Under the pieces are notes generated by a model. The model did not search any database and was not told the origin of the DNA. It saw only the letters and a list, made by a program, of their open reading frames with translations. A program made the translations under genes and the position numbers. A DNA stretch of 64,000 bases from NCBI GenBank assembly GCA_012959525.1, contig DUDB01000059.1:426-64425 (forward strand), written 5' to 3'. Positions 55,524-64,000 of the stretch are shown here, in pieces (position 1 is the stretch's first letter; every line of letters begins with the position of its first letter). The DNA comes from Planctomycetota bacterium. GTDB lineage: Bacteria > Planctomycetota > UBA1135 > GCA-002686595.

Positions 55524-56542
55524 TAGTTGACGACGACCAGCATCAACTGACCGAAAGGGTAAAAGCCGTTGGCCGTAACAGCCGTAACGTCATGGGGATG
55601 AAAGGGGAACATACCCTGCTGGTTCATCGTGGTAATGATGTCGGTCGTGGTCCCGGAGGGGACGGGAAAGGTGTCCTTGCGACCAAGATGGACTTCGGGG
55701 ACGTTGTTCCGTGCTGCCACATCGCTGTGAAAACCATGCATGTGTACGGACTGACGAACGCGGCCGAGGTTTCCCATACGGATCAGGACCCGCTCACCCA
55801 TCATGGCCGAGACAAGCGTGTCCATGTCGCCAAAGGTGCCGGGGAAGGTCAGCCCATTGACCCGGAAGTAGTTGGCCTCATAGGGACCAGAGAGGGTTGC
55901 GCGCGGGTCGTTCTGGGTGGCATTCCAGCGCTCGTCCGCATCGTCAAAGAGCAGGACGTACTCGCGGTCGAAGCTGGGGCCGCCGTCGTAGAGAACCTGG
56001 TTGCCACTCGCGGGCCGCGAGACGAGTGTCCCTCCGAGGCCAATCGTCGGTCGACCGGCCGCAATCGCCTGACGGGATCCTGTCCCGCTCCCCTGTGGCC
56101 CCTGGGCCGTAGAGAGCAGCCAGGTCCCAGCCGGGGGCATGGCGAACGTAAAGGTATCCGTCTGTCCAGGACGGATCCAAGGGCCACGGGCTACCCCGAT
56201 CACTGCCGGGCGAATGGAAATCGCCAGGGAGTTGGTCACCGTGATGGTCATGCTCACGCCTTCCGTGGCCTCCGCATAGGGCAAGGAGCCACGGGTCTGT
56301 CCGCCACCCAAGGCCTGATACTCGAAGAATGGGATGGTGGCTCCATCGCCAAAGCTGTTGGCTGTCTCGACGGCATCCAAGACCCAGGTGGCGGGTGCAC
56401 CCTTGGCACCTGATCCCTTACCCAGGCCCGGAACGCTCAGGGCGCGCTTGGCCGTGGCGCTCGCAGTCAGACCTGCCCCCCCTGCGAGAATGCCCAGAAG
56501 GGTCCTTCGCGAGGGACTGATTGATGAATGAGGGTGATTCAT
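55523..56542 (-). CDS. Multicopper oxidase, chain 1 (Tat signal, lacks type 1 copper cysteine)
   Basis: ATG 56542 gives 339 residues; the open frame upstream is not supported. A twin-arginine signal, SPSRRTLLGILAGGAG, starts at about residue 9. The first cupredoxin-like domain (about 45-210) has no copper His; the second has HMHG (His267, His269) and FPFHPHD (His315, His317). Where a normal type 1 site reads H-C-H this chain has H-P-H, so it can bind the trinuclear cluster but not type 1 copper. Chain 2, 12 bases downstream, supplies that. Confidence 0.8.
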   Translation of the reverse strand: MNHPHSSISPSRRTLLGILAGGAGLTASATAKRALSVPGLGKGSGAKGAPATWVLDAVETANSFGDGATIPFFEYQALGGGQTRGSLPYAEATEGVSMTITVTNSLAISIRPAVIGVARGPWIRPGQTDTFTFAMPPAGTWLLSTAQGPQGSGTGSRQAIAAGRPTIGLGGTLVSRPASGNQVLYDGGPSFDREYVLLFDDADERWNATQNDPRATLSGPYEANYFRVNGLTFPGTFGDMDTLVSAMMGERVLIRMGNLGRVRQSVHMHGFHSDVAARNNVPEVHLGRKDTFPVPSGTTTDIITTMNQQGMFPFHPHDVTAVTANGFYPFGQLMLVVVN

Positions 56543-56877
56543 GGTGAGATTCTCATGGAGTGCGGCAGGCAGGCTCATCGGACGATCCGAAAGCGGAAAA
56601 TGTGCCCCCGGCCCACATATATTCATCATACCCGCCCCCAAGATACGCGGGGTACGCAACAAGACCCACCGGAGCATGCGGAACACGTCGCACGAGTCTC
56701 AAAAACGGTCAGTCGAAAGTGCCCGTTGCCCCCCCCCTGGGGGGCCTGAACGGCTACTCCCAGCCCCATGGGACTTCGAAGCCCTTGCTCCCGCACTTCG
56801 ATACACTCCGCGGAGAATCGGAGAGCGGGAAGGGATTTCCCCTTCCCGCCTGTTCCGGAGGCCCCTCGAGGGTACGC
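56543..56877. other. Non-coding stretch between cadherin-like and multicopper oxidase genes
   Basis: No gene is supported. The part near 56600-56640 is the likely promoter region of the oxidase operon (an AT-richer patch). Two inverted repeats occur: 56825-56849 (listed) and one at 56723-56753 with outer arms CCGTT/AACGG and inner GCCCC/GGGGC. Confidence 0.5.
56825..56849 (-). terminator. Hairpin after the cadherin-like gene
   Basis: Arms GCGGGAAGGG (56825-56834) and CCCTTCCCGC (56840-56849) around a 5-base loop, about 30 bases past the stop of the leftward gene. No T-run follows. Confidence 0.55.
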
Positions 56878-59340
56878 CTACCGCTCGTCCAAGCTGCCGA
56901 TGCAGGTCACCAGCACGCGCGTGGGGGTGCTCTGGTTACCTGACACATCACTCACCACATAGGTGAAGCTGTCCAATACCACGGAGTCGGAAGCCGGATT
57001 GCGCAACTTTGAAGAGCGCTGATAGGTAACCCAGCCCGTCGCAGGGTCCACGCTCACGGTGCCCAGACGGGGTCCGCTGATCACCGCTACGGATGACGGA
57101 TCCAGGGCAGCCGGGCCGGCCAGGTCGTTGGCCAGAACATCCACAACAAGGCTCTTGGCGCCTGAAGCCATCTCGACCCTGTCGTCGTAACCCACCGGAG
57201 CCAGTCCCGAGAGCTCCACCGGAAGGGTCACGGAGGCATCGATGTTCAAGGCAGAGAAATCGCTCCGCCCCACGAAGACCAGGCGCGACAGACCGTCATA
57301 GCGCTGGGTGCTCACAACGGAGCCATCCACAGAAACCTCAAGGGTGCTTGGAGTGGGACGGGTCACGTCGATCTGCTCGATTGACGAGTTGGGTGTCCAG
57401 CTCAGGGTGTAGTCGTAGGCGTCAAGCCCGGTGCCATCCCCATCCCACCCAGCCTCAGGCGGGTTATCGAAGGGCGCACCTGCCAGATTCTCGCCCAAGG
57501 TGCTCACATTCCAAGTCTGGATATTCTTGGCTGCCGTATTGCCGGCCATGTACAACTCCGAGAGGAGGACGACCGCATCGGGAGCCAGCAGACTGGCGTC
57601 AAAATTCACGTTCTTGAGGTGCACAAACGTGGACTGGTGGGCGTTCACAAGCACTCCCCTTCGGGTGGCTCCCGTGATTCTCACGCCCCAGATGCCCTTG
57701 GTCAGGGCACCGCCATCCACATTGATCAGCGCGTAGGAACCCGGCGGGGTTTGCACGTCCAGCATGCGCGCTGCCTGGAAGTCCGCGTTGGTCACGGCAA
57801 ACACGTTCAGTGAGGGATCGCCACCCACCAAAGTGAGCACGCCGTTCATCATCGTCGTGGTTCCCGTCGGAGGCAGCAGGCCCCAACCACGGGATCGATT
57901 CTGCAGGTCGCGTTTGGCCGCGAAGAAATCGATCGGGCAACCCTGGCGAGGAGCCTGTGAAGAATCGAGGAACGTGACCGAGTTGTCTACTTTGTGAGTC
58001 GTGCAGTACACCGCGTTGCCGTGGCCGACGATTCCGTTGAACGCGCGCAGGACAGCCCCCGAAACCACCACATCATCAGTGCTGACCAGGTTGGGGTTGG
58101 TAGCCATGGAAAACTGGTTGAGGCGCACGGGTCCGCCGCCCGCGATGCGCCCATCCACCTGGCTGTACCAGACCTTGGCCTGCTTAATGCCGAAGATGTC
58201 GAAGGGAGTAGCCGCACCCAGTGCAGTTCCGACGCTCAGGGAGGAGCTGTCCCCGGCACCGATCGGACCACCGGAGCCAAAGTTGCCTCGGTCGTCCATG
58301 GTCAAGGAAACGACAACCCCTCCGCCGGAGCCGGGATCCTCGTTGTAGACCAGGTGGCCCAGCGCCGTGCTGATGCCGGACACCGTGCCCTCCATGGTCA
58401 TGAAGGCGTCATTCACGCCATCGCCGATGAGGAAGTTCACGACGCCAGCTGAATCGGGAAGGGACATGGTCCCCTCGTTGCAGGCCAGCGATGCCTCCAT
58501 GATCATGGTCATGCCAGAGGCGCCATCCCCCTCACGGGTATCCACGTCGTCCACGCCGTTGCCGTAGAGGTGATAGACGCCCAAGCTGTCGATAACCCAG
58601 CCATCGGCGAGCCCCGCGAGGGGGCCGTCGTTGATGGGCAGCAACGTGGCAACACCTGAATCAGGCTGACTGGTGTCATCGCCCCCGTTGGCCACGCCAC
58701 CGTCATCGCTGAGCACCACGAACAGGTTGGCAGTACCGTGCTGGTCGGGGGCCACGGTGAAAGAGATGTCACCCGAAGCGGCATCAACGGTCGGGGGCAC
58801 GCTGAAGAGCCCCGGGTTGTCCGTAGCTACACTGAAACTCATGGCCTGCCCTGCCTCATCAGAAGGCCCTGCGGACATGGCCGTTGCCCAGCCAGCAAGG
58901 AGGCCCGCTCCCGAGTCCTCGTTGACGCTGATGGCCGCGCCAGCGGTGAAAGTGGGCTCATCGTTGACCGCGGACAGGGTGACGGACACCGAAGTCACTG
59001 CCGACTGGCCCTGGTCGGTCACCAGCTGCACGGTGAGGTTGGCGATACCGTTCGCATCGGCGGCGCTTGCGAACGTCAGGCTGCCGCTACCCAAATCAAC
59101 CGCCGGCACAAGGCTGAAGAGGCTGGCGTCATCCACAACCACATCAAAGCGGGCGTTGGTCCCGCCCTGCAGATCCACGTCCTGGGCCCAAGCAGTGGCC
59201 GTAAAATTGCCCACATCCTCCAAGCTACCGATGTCAGGCCCCGCGGTGAAACTGGGGTCTTGAGCGTTGGCGGGAGCGGTGACTGCGAGAGACGCGAGCA
59301 GGGCCAAGGCCCCGACGGAGAACGGTTGAGTTTCAAACAT
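56878..59340 (-). CDS. Secreted cadherin-like/tandem-repeat protein
   Basis: The 820-residue protein has a clear signal peptide (LALLASLAVTAPANAQ, cleavage after residue 26). Residues about 30-240 are two or three cadherin-like or VCBS-type repeats with the pattern PSFTAGPDIGSLEDVGNF, LTVQLVTDQGQSAVTSVSVTL and VNDEPTFTAGAAISVNEDSG. The middle and C-terminal parts include a right-handed-helix-like region (LINVDGGALTKGIWGVRITGATRRG) and end with a last Ig-like module (GYDDRVEMASGAKSLVVDVLANDL). No catalytic motif. Extracellular structural or adhesive protein. Confidence 0.75.
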   Translation of the reverse strand: MFETQPFSVGALALLASLAVTAPANAQDPSFTAGPDIGSLEDVGNFTATAWAQDVDLQGGTNARFDVVVDDASLFSLVPAVDLGSGSLTFASAADANGIANLTVQLVTDQGQSAVTSVSVTLSAVNDEPTFTAGAAISVNEDSGAGLLAGWATAMSAGPSDEAGQAMSFSVATDNPGLFSVPPTVDAASGDISFTVAPDQHGTANLFVVLSDDGGVANGGDDTSQPDSGVATLLPINDGPLAGLADGWVIDSLGVYHLYGNGVDDVDTREGDGASGMTMIMEASLACNEGTMSLPDSAGVVNFLIGDGVNDAFMTMEGTVSGISTALGHLVYNEDPGSGGGVVVSLTMDDRGNFGSGGPIGAGDSSSLSVGTALGAATPFDIFGIKQAKVWYSQVDGRIAGGGPVRLNQFSMATNPNLVSTDDVVVSGAVLRAFNGIVGHGNAVYCTTHKVDNSVTFLDSSQAPRQGCPIDFFAAKRDLQNRSRGWGLLPPTGTTTMMNGVLTLVGGDPSLNVFAVTNADFQAARMLDVQTPPGSYALINVDGGALTKGIWGVRITGATRRGVLVNAHQSTFVHLKNVNFDASLLAPDAVVLLSELYMAGNTAAKNIQTWNVSTLGENLAGAPFDNPPEAGWDGDGTGLDAYDYTLSWTPNSSIEQIDVTRPTPSTLEVSVDGSVVSTQRYDGLSRLVFVGRSDFSALNIDASVTLPVELSGLAPVGYDDRVEMASGAKSLVVDVLANDLAGPAALDPSSVAVISGPRLGTVSVDPATGWVTYQRSSKLRNPASDSVVLDSFTYVVSDVSGNQSTPTRVLVTCIGSLDER

Positions 59341-59679
59341 GGAAGCGGGAAAGGGAAAGGGACGGCGGAACCTTCAGGGGAATGAACGAATACCCATAAT
59401 GGGACACCGTAGATTATGTACATATATGGGACTTTTCCTCCCGCCTCATTCATTTTCTTTCGGCATCCAGGAAGGGGCTGGCCTGGGCCCATCACTAATC
59501 TCGCAAGTGGATTGAGAGCGAAATTCCGCTTGGCCCCCTCTTGGAGCCTTGCAGAGGCTTCTCCTCGTCGAGGCCACGGGCACGCCCAAAGGGCGCGTCC
59601 CGAACGGCGTGGCAATTCAGGCAGCCCTTTGAGCGCCGCTGATCCTCTCTACGAACGGAAGCCCGAAGAAAACCCCATC
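59341..59679. other. Non-coding stretch between the UPF0210 gene and the cadherin-like gene
   Basis: No supported gene. On the right it contains the end of the leftward BMC operon; imperfect inverted repeats at 59578-59601 (GGG-CACGCCC against GGGCGCG-TCCC) may terminate it. On the left, near 59380-59430, an AT-rich patch is the likely promoter of the cadherin-like gene. Confidence 0.45.
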
Positions 59680-61044
59680 TCAGTTCCTGTAGGACTGGAT
59701 GGGAGCGGGAATTCGACCACCCCGCGCGTGCAGGACTGCGCAGGAAAACCGCCCGGGGTCCTGCACGATCGCGGTCCCCAGCAGCCCACCCCACTCCACT
59801 TTTTCCCCGGCACCCTTGCCGGGCACCGGGATGATGCGCACCGCCGTGGTCTTGTTGTTCACCATGCCAATGGCCATTTCGTCCGCGATGATGCCCGTCA
59901 AGGTCGCCACCGAGGTATCCCCGGGGACGGCCACCATATCCAAGCCCACGGAGCAAACGGTTGTCATCGCTTCCAGCTTGGCCAGGGAGAGAGCCCCCGC
60001 CTCCACGGCAGCGATCATGCCCGCGTCCTCCGACACGGGAATGAAAGCACCGGACAGCCCGCCCACACTTGAGGAAGCCATGGCCCCCCCCTTCTTCACC
60101 GCATCGGTCAAGAGCGCGAGTGCCGCCGTGGTGCCCGGGGCCCCGGTGCAATCCACTCCGATCAACTCCAGAATATCGGAGACCGAATCCCCAATCGCTG
60201 GAGTCGGTGCAAGGGACACGTCAACGATACCGAAGGATGTGCCCAAGCGCCGCGCCGCCTCACGCCCGACAAGTTCACCCATGCGCGTCACCTTGAAGGC
60301 CGTGCGCTTGATGGTCTCCGCCACGGCCAGCAGATCCACGTCGCTGCCCAAGCGATCCAGAGCAGAACGCACGACCCCCGGCCCTGAGACGCCTACGCTG
60401 AGCACGGTTTCTCCCTCCCCCACACCGATGTGGGCACCGGCCACGAAGGGATTATCCTCTACCGGATTGGCGAAGCAGACCAGCTTGGCACAACCCAGTC
60501 CTCCGCTGTCGGCTGTCAGCGCAGCAGTCTCTAGTACCACCTCGCTGAAGCGCACGACGGCGTCCATGTTGATGCCGGCCCGGGTCGAGGCCAGGCTCAC
60601 CGAGGCACACACGTGCTCAGTCTCAGCCAAGGCCCTGGGGATCGAGTCGAATAGGGCCTTATCAGCGTTCGTGAAGCCCTTGTGCACGTAGGAACTGAAG
60701 CCTCCGATGAAGTCGACGCCCACCTCTTTGGCAGCCAAGTCCAGAGCACGCGCGATGGGGGTCAGATCTTCGGCCCCCGAGGCGGCAGCCACCAAGGAGA
60801 TGGGCGTCACGGCGATGCGCTTGTTGACGATAGGCACTCCGTAGTCCGCTGCGATGGAGTCAGCCGTGGCCACAAGGTCTCGGGCGTGATGGAGAACCTT
60901 GGTGTAGATCTTCTCGCAGGTGCTCTCCAGACTCGGATCAGCGCAGTCAAGCAGGTTGATCCCTAGGGTGGTAGTCCGAATGTCGAGCGTCTCAAGCTCG
61001 ACCATCCGCACGGTCTCGAGGATTTCCTGGTCGGTGAATGTCAC
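59680..61044 (-). CDS. UPF0210 (DUF711, PFL-like) protein
   Basis: The 454-residue protein matches the UPF0210 family, which has a pyruvate-formate-lyase-like barrel fold and no proven activity. Typical segments: [80 protein letters not shown] and [22 protein letters not shown]. It begins 14 bases after the ACT-domain gene, the same partner seen in other bacteria. Here both belong to the BMC operon, where such a link is unusual. Confidence 0.88.
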   Translation of the reverse strand: MTFTDQEILETVRMVELETLDIRTTTLGINLLDCADPSLESTCEKIYTKVLHHARDLVATADSIAADYGVPIVNKRIAVTPISLVAAASGAEDLTPIARALDLAAKEVGVDFIGGFSSYVHKGFTNADKALFDSIPRALAETEHVCASVSLASTRAGINMDAVVRFSEVVLETAALTADSGGLGCAKLVCFANPVEDNPFVAGAHIGVGEGETVLSVGVSGPGVVRSALDRLGSDVDLLAVAETIKRTAFKVTRMGELVGREAARRLGTSFGIVDVSLAPTPAIGDSVSDILELIGVDCTGAPGTTAALALLTDAVKKGGAMASSSVGGLSGAFIPVSEDAGMIAAVEAGALSLAKLEAMTTVCSVGLDMVAVPGDTSVATLTGIIADEMAIGMVNNKTTAVRIIPVPGKGAGEKVEWGGLLGTAIVQDPGRFSCAVLHARGGRIPAPIQSYRN

Positions 61045-61058
61045 GGCAGAGTTCGGGT

Positions 61059-61562
61059 CTAGATGCGGTGCATGAAGCGGAAAACGCGCTCGTGCATGAC
61101 ACGCACGACAAAGTCATCACTTCCGCCGAGGGCGTCCATGCGCTCCTTGAACAAGCCGAACCCACCCGCGGCGTCGGGAAGATCCACGGTAAGGGCCATG
61201 TGGAAATACCCCTCCACGGTGTGCTGGGAAACTTCACGGACGTCCGCGCCAGCATCTCCGAGAGCCGTTGTGATCTCGGCCAGGATACCGGGGCGGTTCT
61301 TGCCCACGGCGGTCACGACCACTCCCGTCTCGGAGCCCGCGGGTTCGGGAATGTGTGGCAGATTGTCGAGAGCACGCCGAGCATCGGGCCCCCGGTTGGG
61401 CTCGGGCTCGCTGTAGCTCTGACCGTCCGAACGGCGCAGGTTCACACCCGTCTCTTCGGCCACCTCAAGAGCCTGGGGCGTCACGATGGTCTCGGAGTCG
61501 AGCACTAGTTCCCCATCGCTCACGCGACGGATATCCTCAGAAGTTACGAATCGGCGCGTCAT
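61059..61562 (-). CDS. ACT-domain protein with EutQ/EutT-like N-terminus
   Basis: A 167-residue protein. The C-terminal half (about 80-165) is an ACT domain of the UPF0237 type ([39 protein letters not shown]). The N-terminal 50 residues ([30 protein letters not shown]) resemble the N-termini of EutQ and EutT, enzymes of ethanolamine microcompartments, where the order is F-(I/V)-T-x-x-x-(I/L)-R ... (V/I)-x-L-x6-(V/L)-T-P-x-A. This extension supports a BMC link or targeting (inference). Overlap-free but only 3 bases from the BMC-T gene. Confidence 0.8.
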   Translation of the reverse strand: MTRRFVTSEDIRRVSDGELVLDSETIVTPQALEVAEETGVNLRRSDGQSYSEPEPNRGPDARRALDNLPHIPEPAGSETGVVVTAVGKNRPGILAEITTALGDAGADVREVSQHTVEGYFHMALTVDLPDAAGGFGLFKERMDALGGSDDFVVRVMHERVFRFMHRI

Positions 61563-61565
61563 GAC

Positions 61566-62162
61566 CTAAAGGAACCGCACCAGATCTGCATGGGGTCTAG
61601 GGATCACGACCTGCCGTACAAGCTGCCCCGCCTCCTGGGCACCCCCTGCTGCAGCGGCTACCGATGAGCGCACATCGCTCACCTCACCCGTCATGGAGAC
61701 GTAGCTCTTGCCGCCAAGGCCATTGGCGATGCGCAGCTCCAAGAGGTCAACGGTAGCGCACTTCAGAGCTTGATCAGCAGCCTGAATGCAGGACGCGACC
61801 GTTCTCGTTTCCACCACACCCACGGCATCCAGGGTGCCATTGATACTGACGTCTTCACGGCAGAGTGCATCCAGTGCGCGCGGGTGCACCTGAGGAATCA
61901 GGAGCTGATCGACCAGCTCGCATGCCGCCAGCTCCGCCCCGCGCGCCAGCGCGCTGGTCAGATCCTGCACCGTGCCACTGAAGAGCAGCACGTACTTGCC
62001 CGGTTGGACGTGGGTTGCGACGAGCAGTTCAATGTCCGCCTCCCACAGTATGGCGTCCGCCACTTCCATGCCACGCGCCACGGAGCCCAGCTCTAGGACG
62101 GCGATGGCCTCCTTCAGTGTGGCGTCCTCGCACAGGTGGGGGTTCTTATCGTTGCGATTCAT
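61566..62162 (-). CDS. BMC-T tandem-domain shell protein
   Basis: A trimer-forming shell protein of a bacterial microcompartment, 198 residues. Two BMC folds follow each other: first IAVLELGSVARGMEVADAIL with KYVLLFSGTVQDLTSAL (about 20-110), second DAVGVVETRTVASCIQAADQ with KSYVSMTGEVSDVRSSVAAA (about 110-198). The pair of BMC domains in one chain defines BMC-T. In shells, BMC-T can carry a central pore or metal site. The gene lies 14 bases after a BMC-P gene. Confidence 0.88.
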   Translation of the reverse strand: MNRNDKNPHLCEDATLKEAIAVLELGSVARGMEVADAILWEADIELLVATHVQPGKYVLLFSGTVQDLTSALARGAELAACELVDQLLIPQVHPRALDALCREDVSINGTLDAVGVVETRTVASCIQAADQALKCATVDLLELRIANGLGGKSYVSMTGEVSDVRSSVAAAAGGAQEAGQLVRQVVIPRPHADLVRFL

Positions 62163-62176
62163 GTGTATCTCCGTGC

Positions 62177-62494
62177 CTAGTTAGCAGGCAGGTCCTCTTC
62201 TTGGGTGGTCCCGACGGCTCGCCCGTTGGCGAGCTCCATACGATCGATGATGGCGGCCACGGCGGTCTGAAATCCGATGTCGTGTCCGCGACCCATGACG
62301 TGGCGCGCCGCACGGCCATGGACGACGAGCACCCGCTCGCCAATACCGGCGCCGATAGGATCCGCAGCCACGTAGGTCTCCGCCGACATGTCCCCCCCGG
62401 CGGTCAGGGGTTGAATGACGAGAAAGCGCAGGCCCTCAAGGGTGGCGTCTTTCTGGGTGGCCCAGACGTGTCCGACAACGGTGCCCACGTGCAT
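62177..62494 (-). CDS. BMC-P pentameric vertex protein (EutN/CcmL type), copy 1
   Basis: A 105-residue pentamer-forming protein that closes the vertices of the icosahedral shell. Family pattern: MHVGTVVGHVWATQKD at the start, RFLVIQPL, YVAADPIGAGIGERVLVVHG and AAIIDRME, which are the EutN/CcmL core strands. The start codon shares one base with the stop of the second BMC-P gene (TGATG). Two BMC-P copies in one locus are common in planctomycete-type compartments. Confidence 0.92.
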   Translation of the reverse strand: MHVGTVVGHVWATQKDATLEGLRFLVIQPLTAGGDMSAETYVAADPIGAGIGERVLVVHGRAARHVMGRGHDIGFQTAVAAIIDRMELANGRAVGTTQEEDLPAN

Positions 62495-62835
62495 CAGTCC
62501 TTACCCCCCTTGCCAGCGAGAGCGGCCGGAGATTCCATGCGCCAGTGCTCGGGAGCCGAGGGCACGTCGAAGTCGTCGACGATACCCACGATGGCAGCCT
62601 CAATGGCGAAATCGCCGTCCCCTCCGCAGGCCACTCGGGCAGCTTTCCCGAAGGCCACCAGCACGTGCTCACCCACGGCGGCCCCCATGGGATCGGCGGC
62701 CACAACCGGGGTCACTTTGGGCGCTCCGGGATTACGGCGCTCATCAAGTGCTTCGATCACCAGCAATCGCTTGCCCTCCAGGTCGACGCTCTTGCGCGTG
62801 GCCCAAACCTGTCCGATGACGCGTCCGAGAAACAC
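62494..62835 (-). CDS. BMC-P pentameric vertex protein (EutN/CcmL type), copy 2
   Basis: A 113-residue vertex protein: MFLGRVIGQVWATRKS at the start, KRLLVIEALDE, VVAADPMGAAVGEHVLVAFG and AIVGIVDDFDV give the EutN/CcmL core. Compared with copy 1 it has a short insertion (NPGAPKVTP) and a longer C-terminal tail rich in Ala and Gly. The gene starts 2 bases after the divergent double-BMC-like gene. Confidence 0.92.
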   Translation of the reverse strand: MFLGRVIGQVWATRKSVDLEGKRLLVIEALDERRNPGAPKVTPVVAADPMGAAVGEHVLVAFGKAARVACGGDGDFAIEAAIVGIVDDFDVPSAPEHWRMESPAALAGKGGKD

Positions 62836-62837
62836 GG

Positions 62838-63485
62838 CTAGCGGCCCTCCCCGTGATCGCGCCCCTGGATTCCACCCAGAGCACGGCGCACAGCAGCCAC
62901 GGCCTCATCGATCTCGGCGTCACTGCCCGCCAGTCGCAGACGGCCCACGGCCCCTTCCGCCCCAAGACCCACCAGCCGTACGCGGGAGGCCTTCTCGGCC
63001 TCGTTAGCCGCCAGGGTCACATACACCGCTGGGTTCACCTCCAACGTGTAGAGAGCATCGTCCCCCAACACGAGCATCCCGGCCCGAGTGCGATTCAGAA
63101 GCATGGCCTGGTGAGGCGACACCTTGCGGATGACATCATCGGTCAAGATCTGTGGCGCCAGGGCATCGCTGAGTATTACGCCAGCCTCTTCCAGCATCAG
63201 CTCCCCGGCATGGATCACCTGCCCCTGATCGGCTCCGTGCACTTCCAGGGTGCCGTAGTGCCGCTCCGTGATGAGTGCTCCTGGAGTCACGTCGCAAGCC
63301 TTGAGAGCCCGATCTAACAGCCGGTTGACCACGATCCCCGGGCACACCTCCAACCAGAACGCACTCTCCCCCGCCACGGGGAAGTAGCCGTCGGAGTTGG
63401 CCGCGCAGGTCGCGGCAAACTGCGGCTGCATCTGATCGATGTGCACGGCGCCGCGCAACTCGATGGCCTTTTGATTAGAGCTCAT
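62838..63485 (-). CDS. Divergent double-BMC-like protein of the microcompartment operon
   Basis: This 215-residue protein is not a standard shell protein. Each half can be laid over the BMC fold: AFWLEVCPGIVVNRLLDRAL with YGTLEVHGADQGQVIHAGEL in the first, and ALYTLEVNPAVYVTLAANEA with VGRLRLAGSDAEIDEAVAAV in the second, against the pattern of the BMC-H in this operon. Conservation is low and the first half starts with unusual MQPQFAATCAANSDGYF. It may be a non-canonical tandem shell or core protein; an unrelated fold is possible. It lies between BMC-H and BMC-P genes. Confidence 0.6.
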   Translation of the reverse strand: MSSNQKAIELRGAVHIDQMQPQFAATCAANSDGYFPVAGESAFWLEVCPGIVVNRLLDRALKACDVTPGALITERHYGTLEVHGADQGQVIHAGELMLEEAGVILSDALAPQILTDDVIRKVSPHQAMLLNRTRAGMLVLGDDALYTLEVNPAVYVTLAANEAEKASRVRLVGLGAEGAVGRLRLAGSDAEIDEAVAAVRRALGGIQGRDHGEGR

Positions 63486-63527
63486 TAGAGAGTGTGGGGA
63501 TGCGGGGGCGTAGCCCCGACCCGAACG

Positions 63528-63821
<294 letters not shown>

Positions 63822-63897
63822 CGTTTACGTTCCGTTCTTGAGGTCAGGGTCTGGGTTCAAACTTGGAAATGAAGGTGAATGGAAATGAGCACGCGCA

Positions 63898-64000
63898 TCA
63901 GGCTTCGCACTGGCCGGTGCGCACGTTGTGAAGCGAACAGCCTTGGCACGGGCCCATGGGGCAACCGCTTCCGGCATTTTCGAACATGGAGCGAATCTCT
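63898..64000 (-). CDS. Cysteine-rich C-terminal end of an unidentified protein (partial)
   Basis: The minus-strand frame with stop at 63898-63900 reads through the right edge of the window; its last 33 residues include SMFENAGSGCPMGPC followed by QGCSLHNVRTGQCEA. The four cysteines in a short span suggest a metal or Fe-S site. It lies 76 bases upstream of BMC-H on the same strand, so it probably belongs to the same operon. Too little is visible to name it, and a spurious frame is not fully excluded. Confidence 0.45.
   Translation of the reverse strand, partial: EIRSMFENAGSGCPMGPCQGCSLHNVRTGQCEA

Noticed and set aside
59495-60151. Minus-strand frame containing a C-x-x-C-H (GCLNCHAV) in the gap after UPF0210
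   Set aside because: It overlaps the end of the UPF0210 gene out of frame, and the rest of the translation is repetitive His/Gly. The single motif is likely chance.

Overview
The window is high-GC bacterial DNA that reads as Planctomycetota. The pointers are an adjacent DUF1549/DUF1553 and DUF1501 gene pair, a formylglycine-type sulfatase, secreted proteins with D-C-x-G-N-G repeats, a type III glutamine synthetase, an oleBCD hydrocarbon trio and a bacterial microcompartment (BMC) operon. This is a gene-content judgement; there is no rRNA or other phylogenetic marker beyond gltX and one tRNA. Genes are dense, and many overlap by 4 to 11 bases with GTG or TTG starts, which points to translational coupling.

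Layout. 1-9111: a secreted C-type-lectin protein (runs off the left edge), a small membrane protein, a GNAT acetyltransferase, a sulfatase, an SGNH hydrolase, an arylsulfotransferase-like lipoprotein, a membrane glycosyltransferase and a carboxylesterase. 9275-16394: a tight operon with a GbsR/MarR-type regulator, a FabF-like ketosynthase, an acyl carrier protein, two CrtI-like FAD oxidoreductases, FabG-, FabZ- and FabI-like enzymes. It looks like a self-contained type II fatty-acid line for an unusual lipid, and its gene content recalls the clusters proposed for ladderane synthesis in anammox planctomycetes. 17197-21812: DUF1501 plus DUF1549/DUF1553. 21879-26123: a phosphopantetheinyl transferase followed by oleB, oleC and oleD (olefin synthesis through a beta-lactone), with no oleA in the window.

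26131-40706: AlkA-like glycosylase, glutamine synthetase III, tRNA-CAU, cupin, Ppx/GppA, a large carboxypeptidase-regulatory-repeat protein, a propeller-like protein, metallophosphoesterase, gltX, adenosine deaminase, esterase and an outer-membrane barrel. 40714-54561: queF, DUF4863, a large CRTAC1-like ASPIC/UnbV protein interrupted by an in-frame UGA, two lipoproteins, two TPR proteins, a DUF6687 protein and a metallo-beta-lactamase-fold hydrolase. 54611-59340: a multicopper oxidase split over two genes and a large cadherin-like repeat protein. 59680-64000: a BMC operon on the minus strand (BMC-H, a divergent double-BMC-like protein, two BMC-P, one BMC-T) that continues into an ACT-domain protein and a UPF0210 protein.

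Most notable points: (1) the UGA at 43474-43476 has an uninterrupted 364-codon continuation, with ASPIC/UnbV and thioredoxin-like domains, and a hairpin matching the bacterial SECIS pattern, so it is probably read as selenocysteine; (2) the lipid operon with paired CrtI-like enzymes; (3) the two-chain multicopper oxidase in which only one chain has a Tat signal and only the other has the type 1 copper cysteine; (4) the BMC operon that includes UPF0210 and an ACT protein with an EutQ/EutT-like N-terminus. All functional statements come from reading motifs and from knowledge of families; no database search was run.
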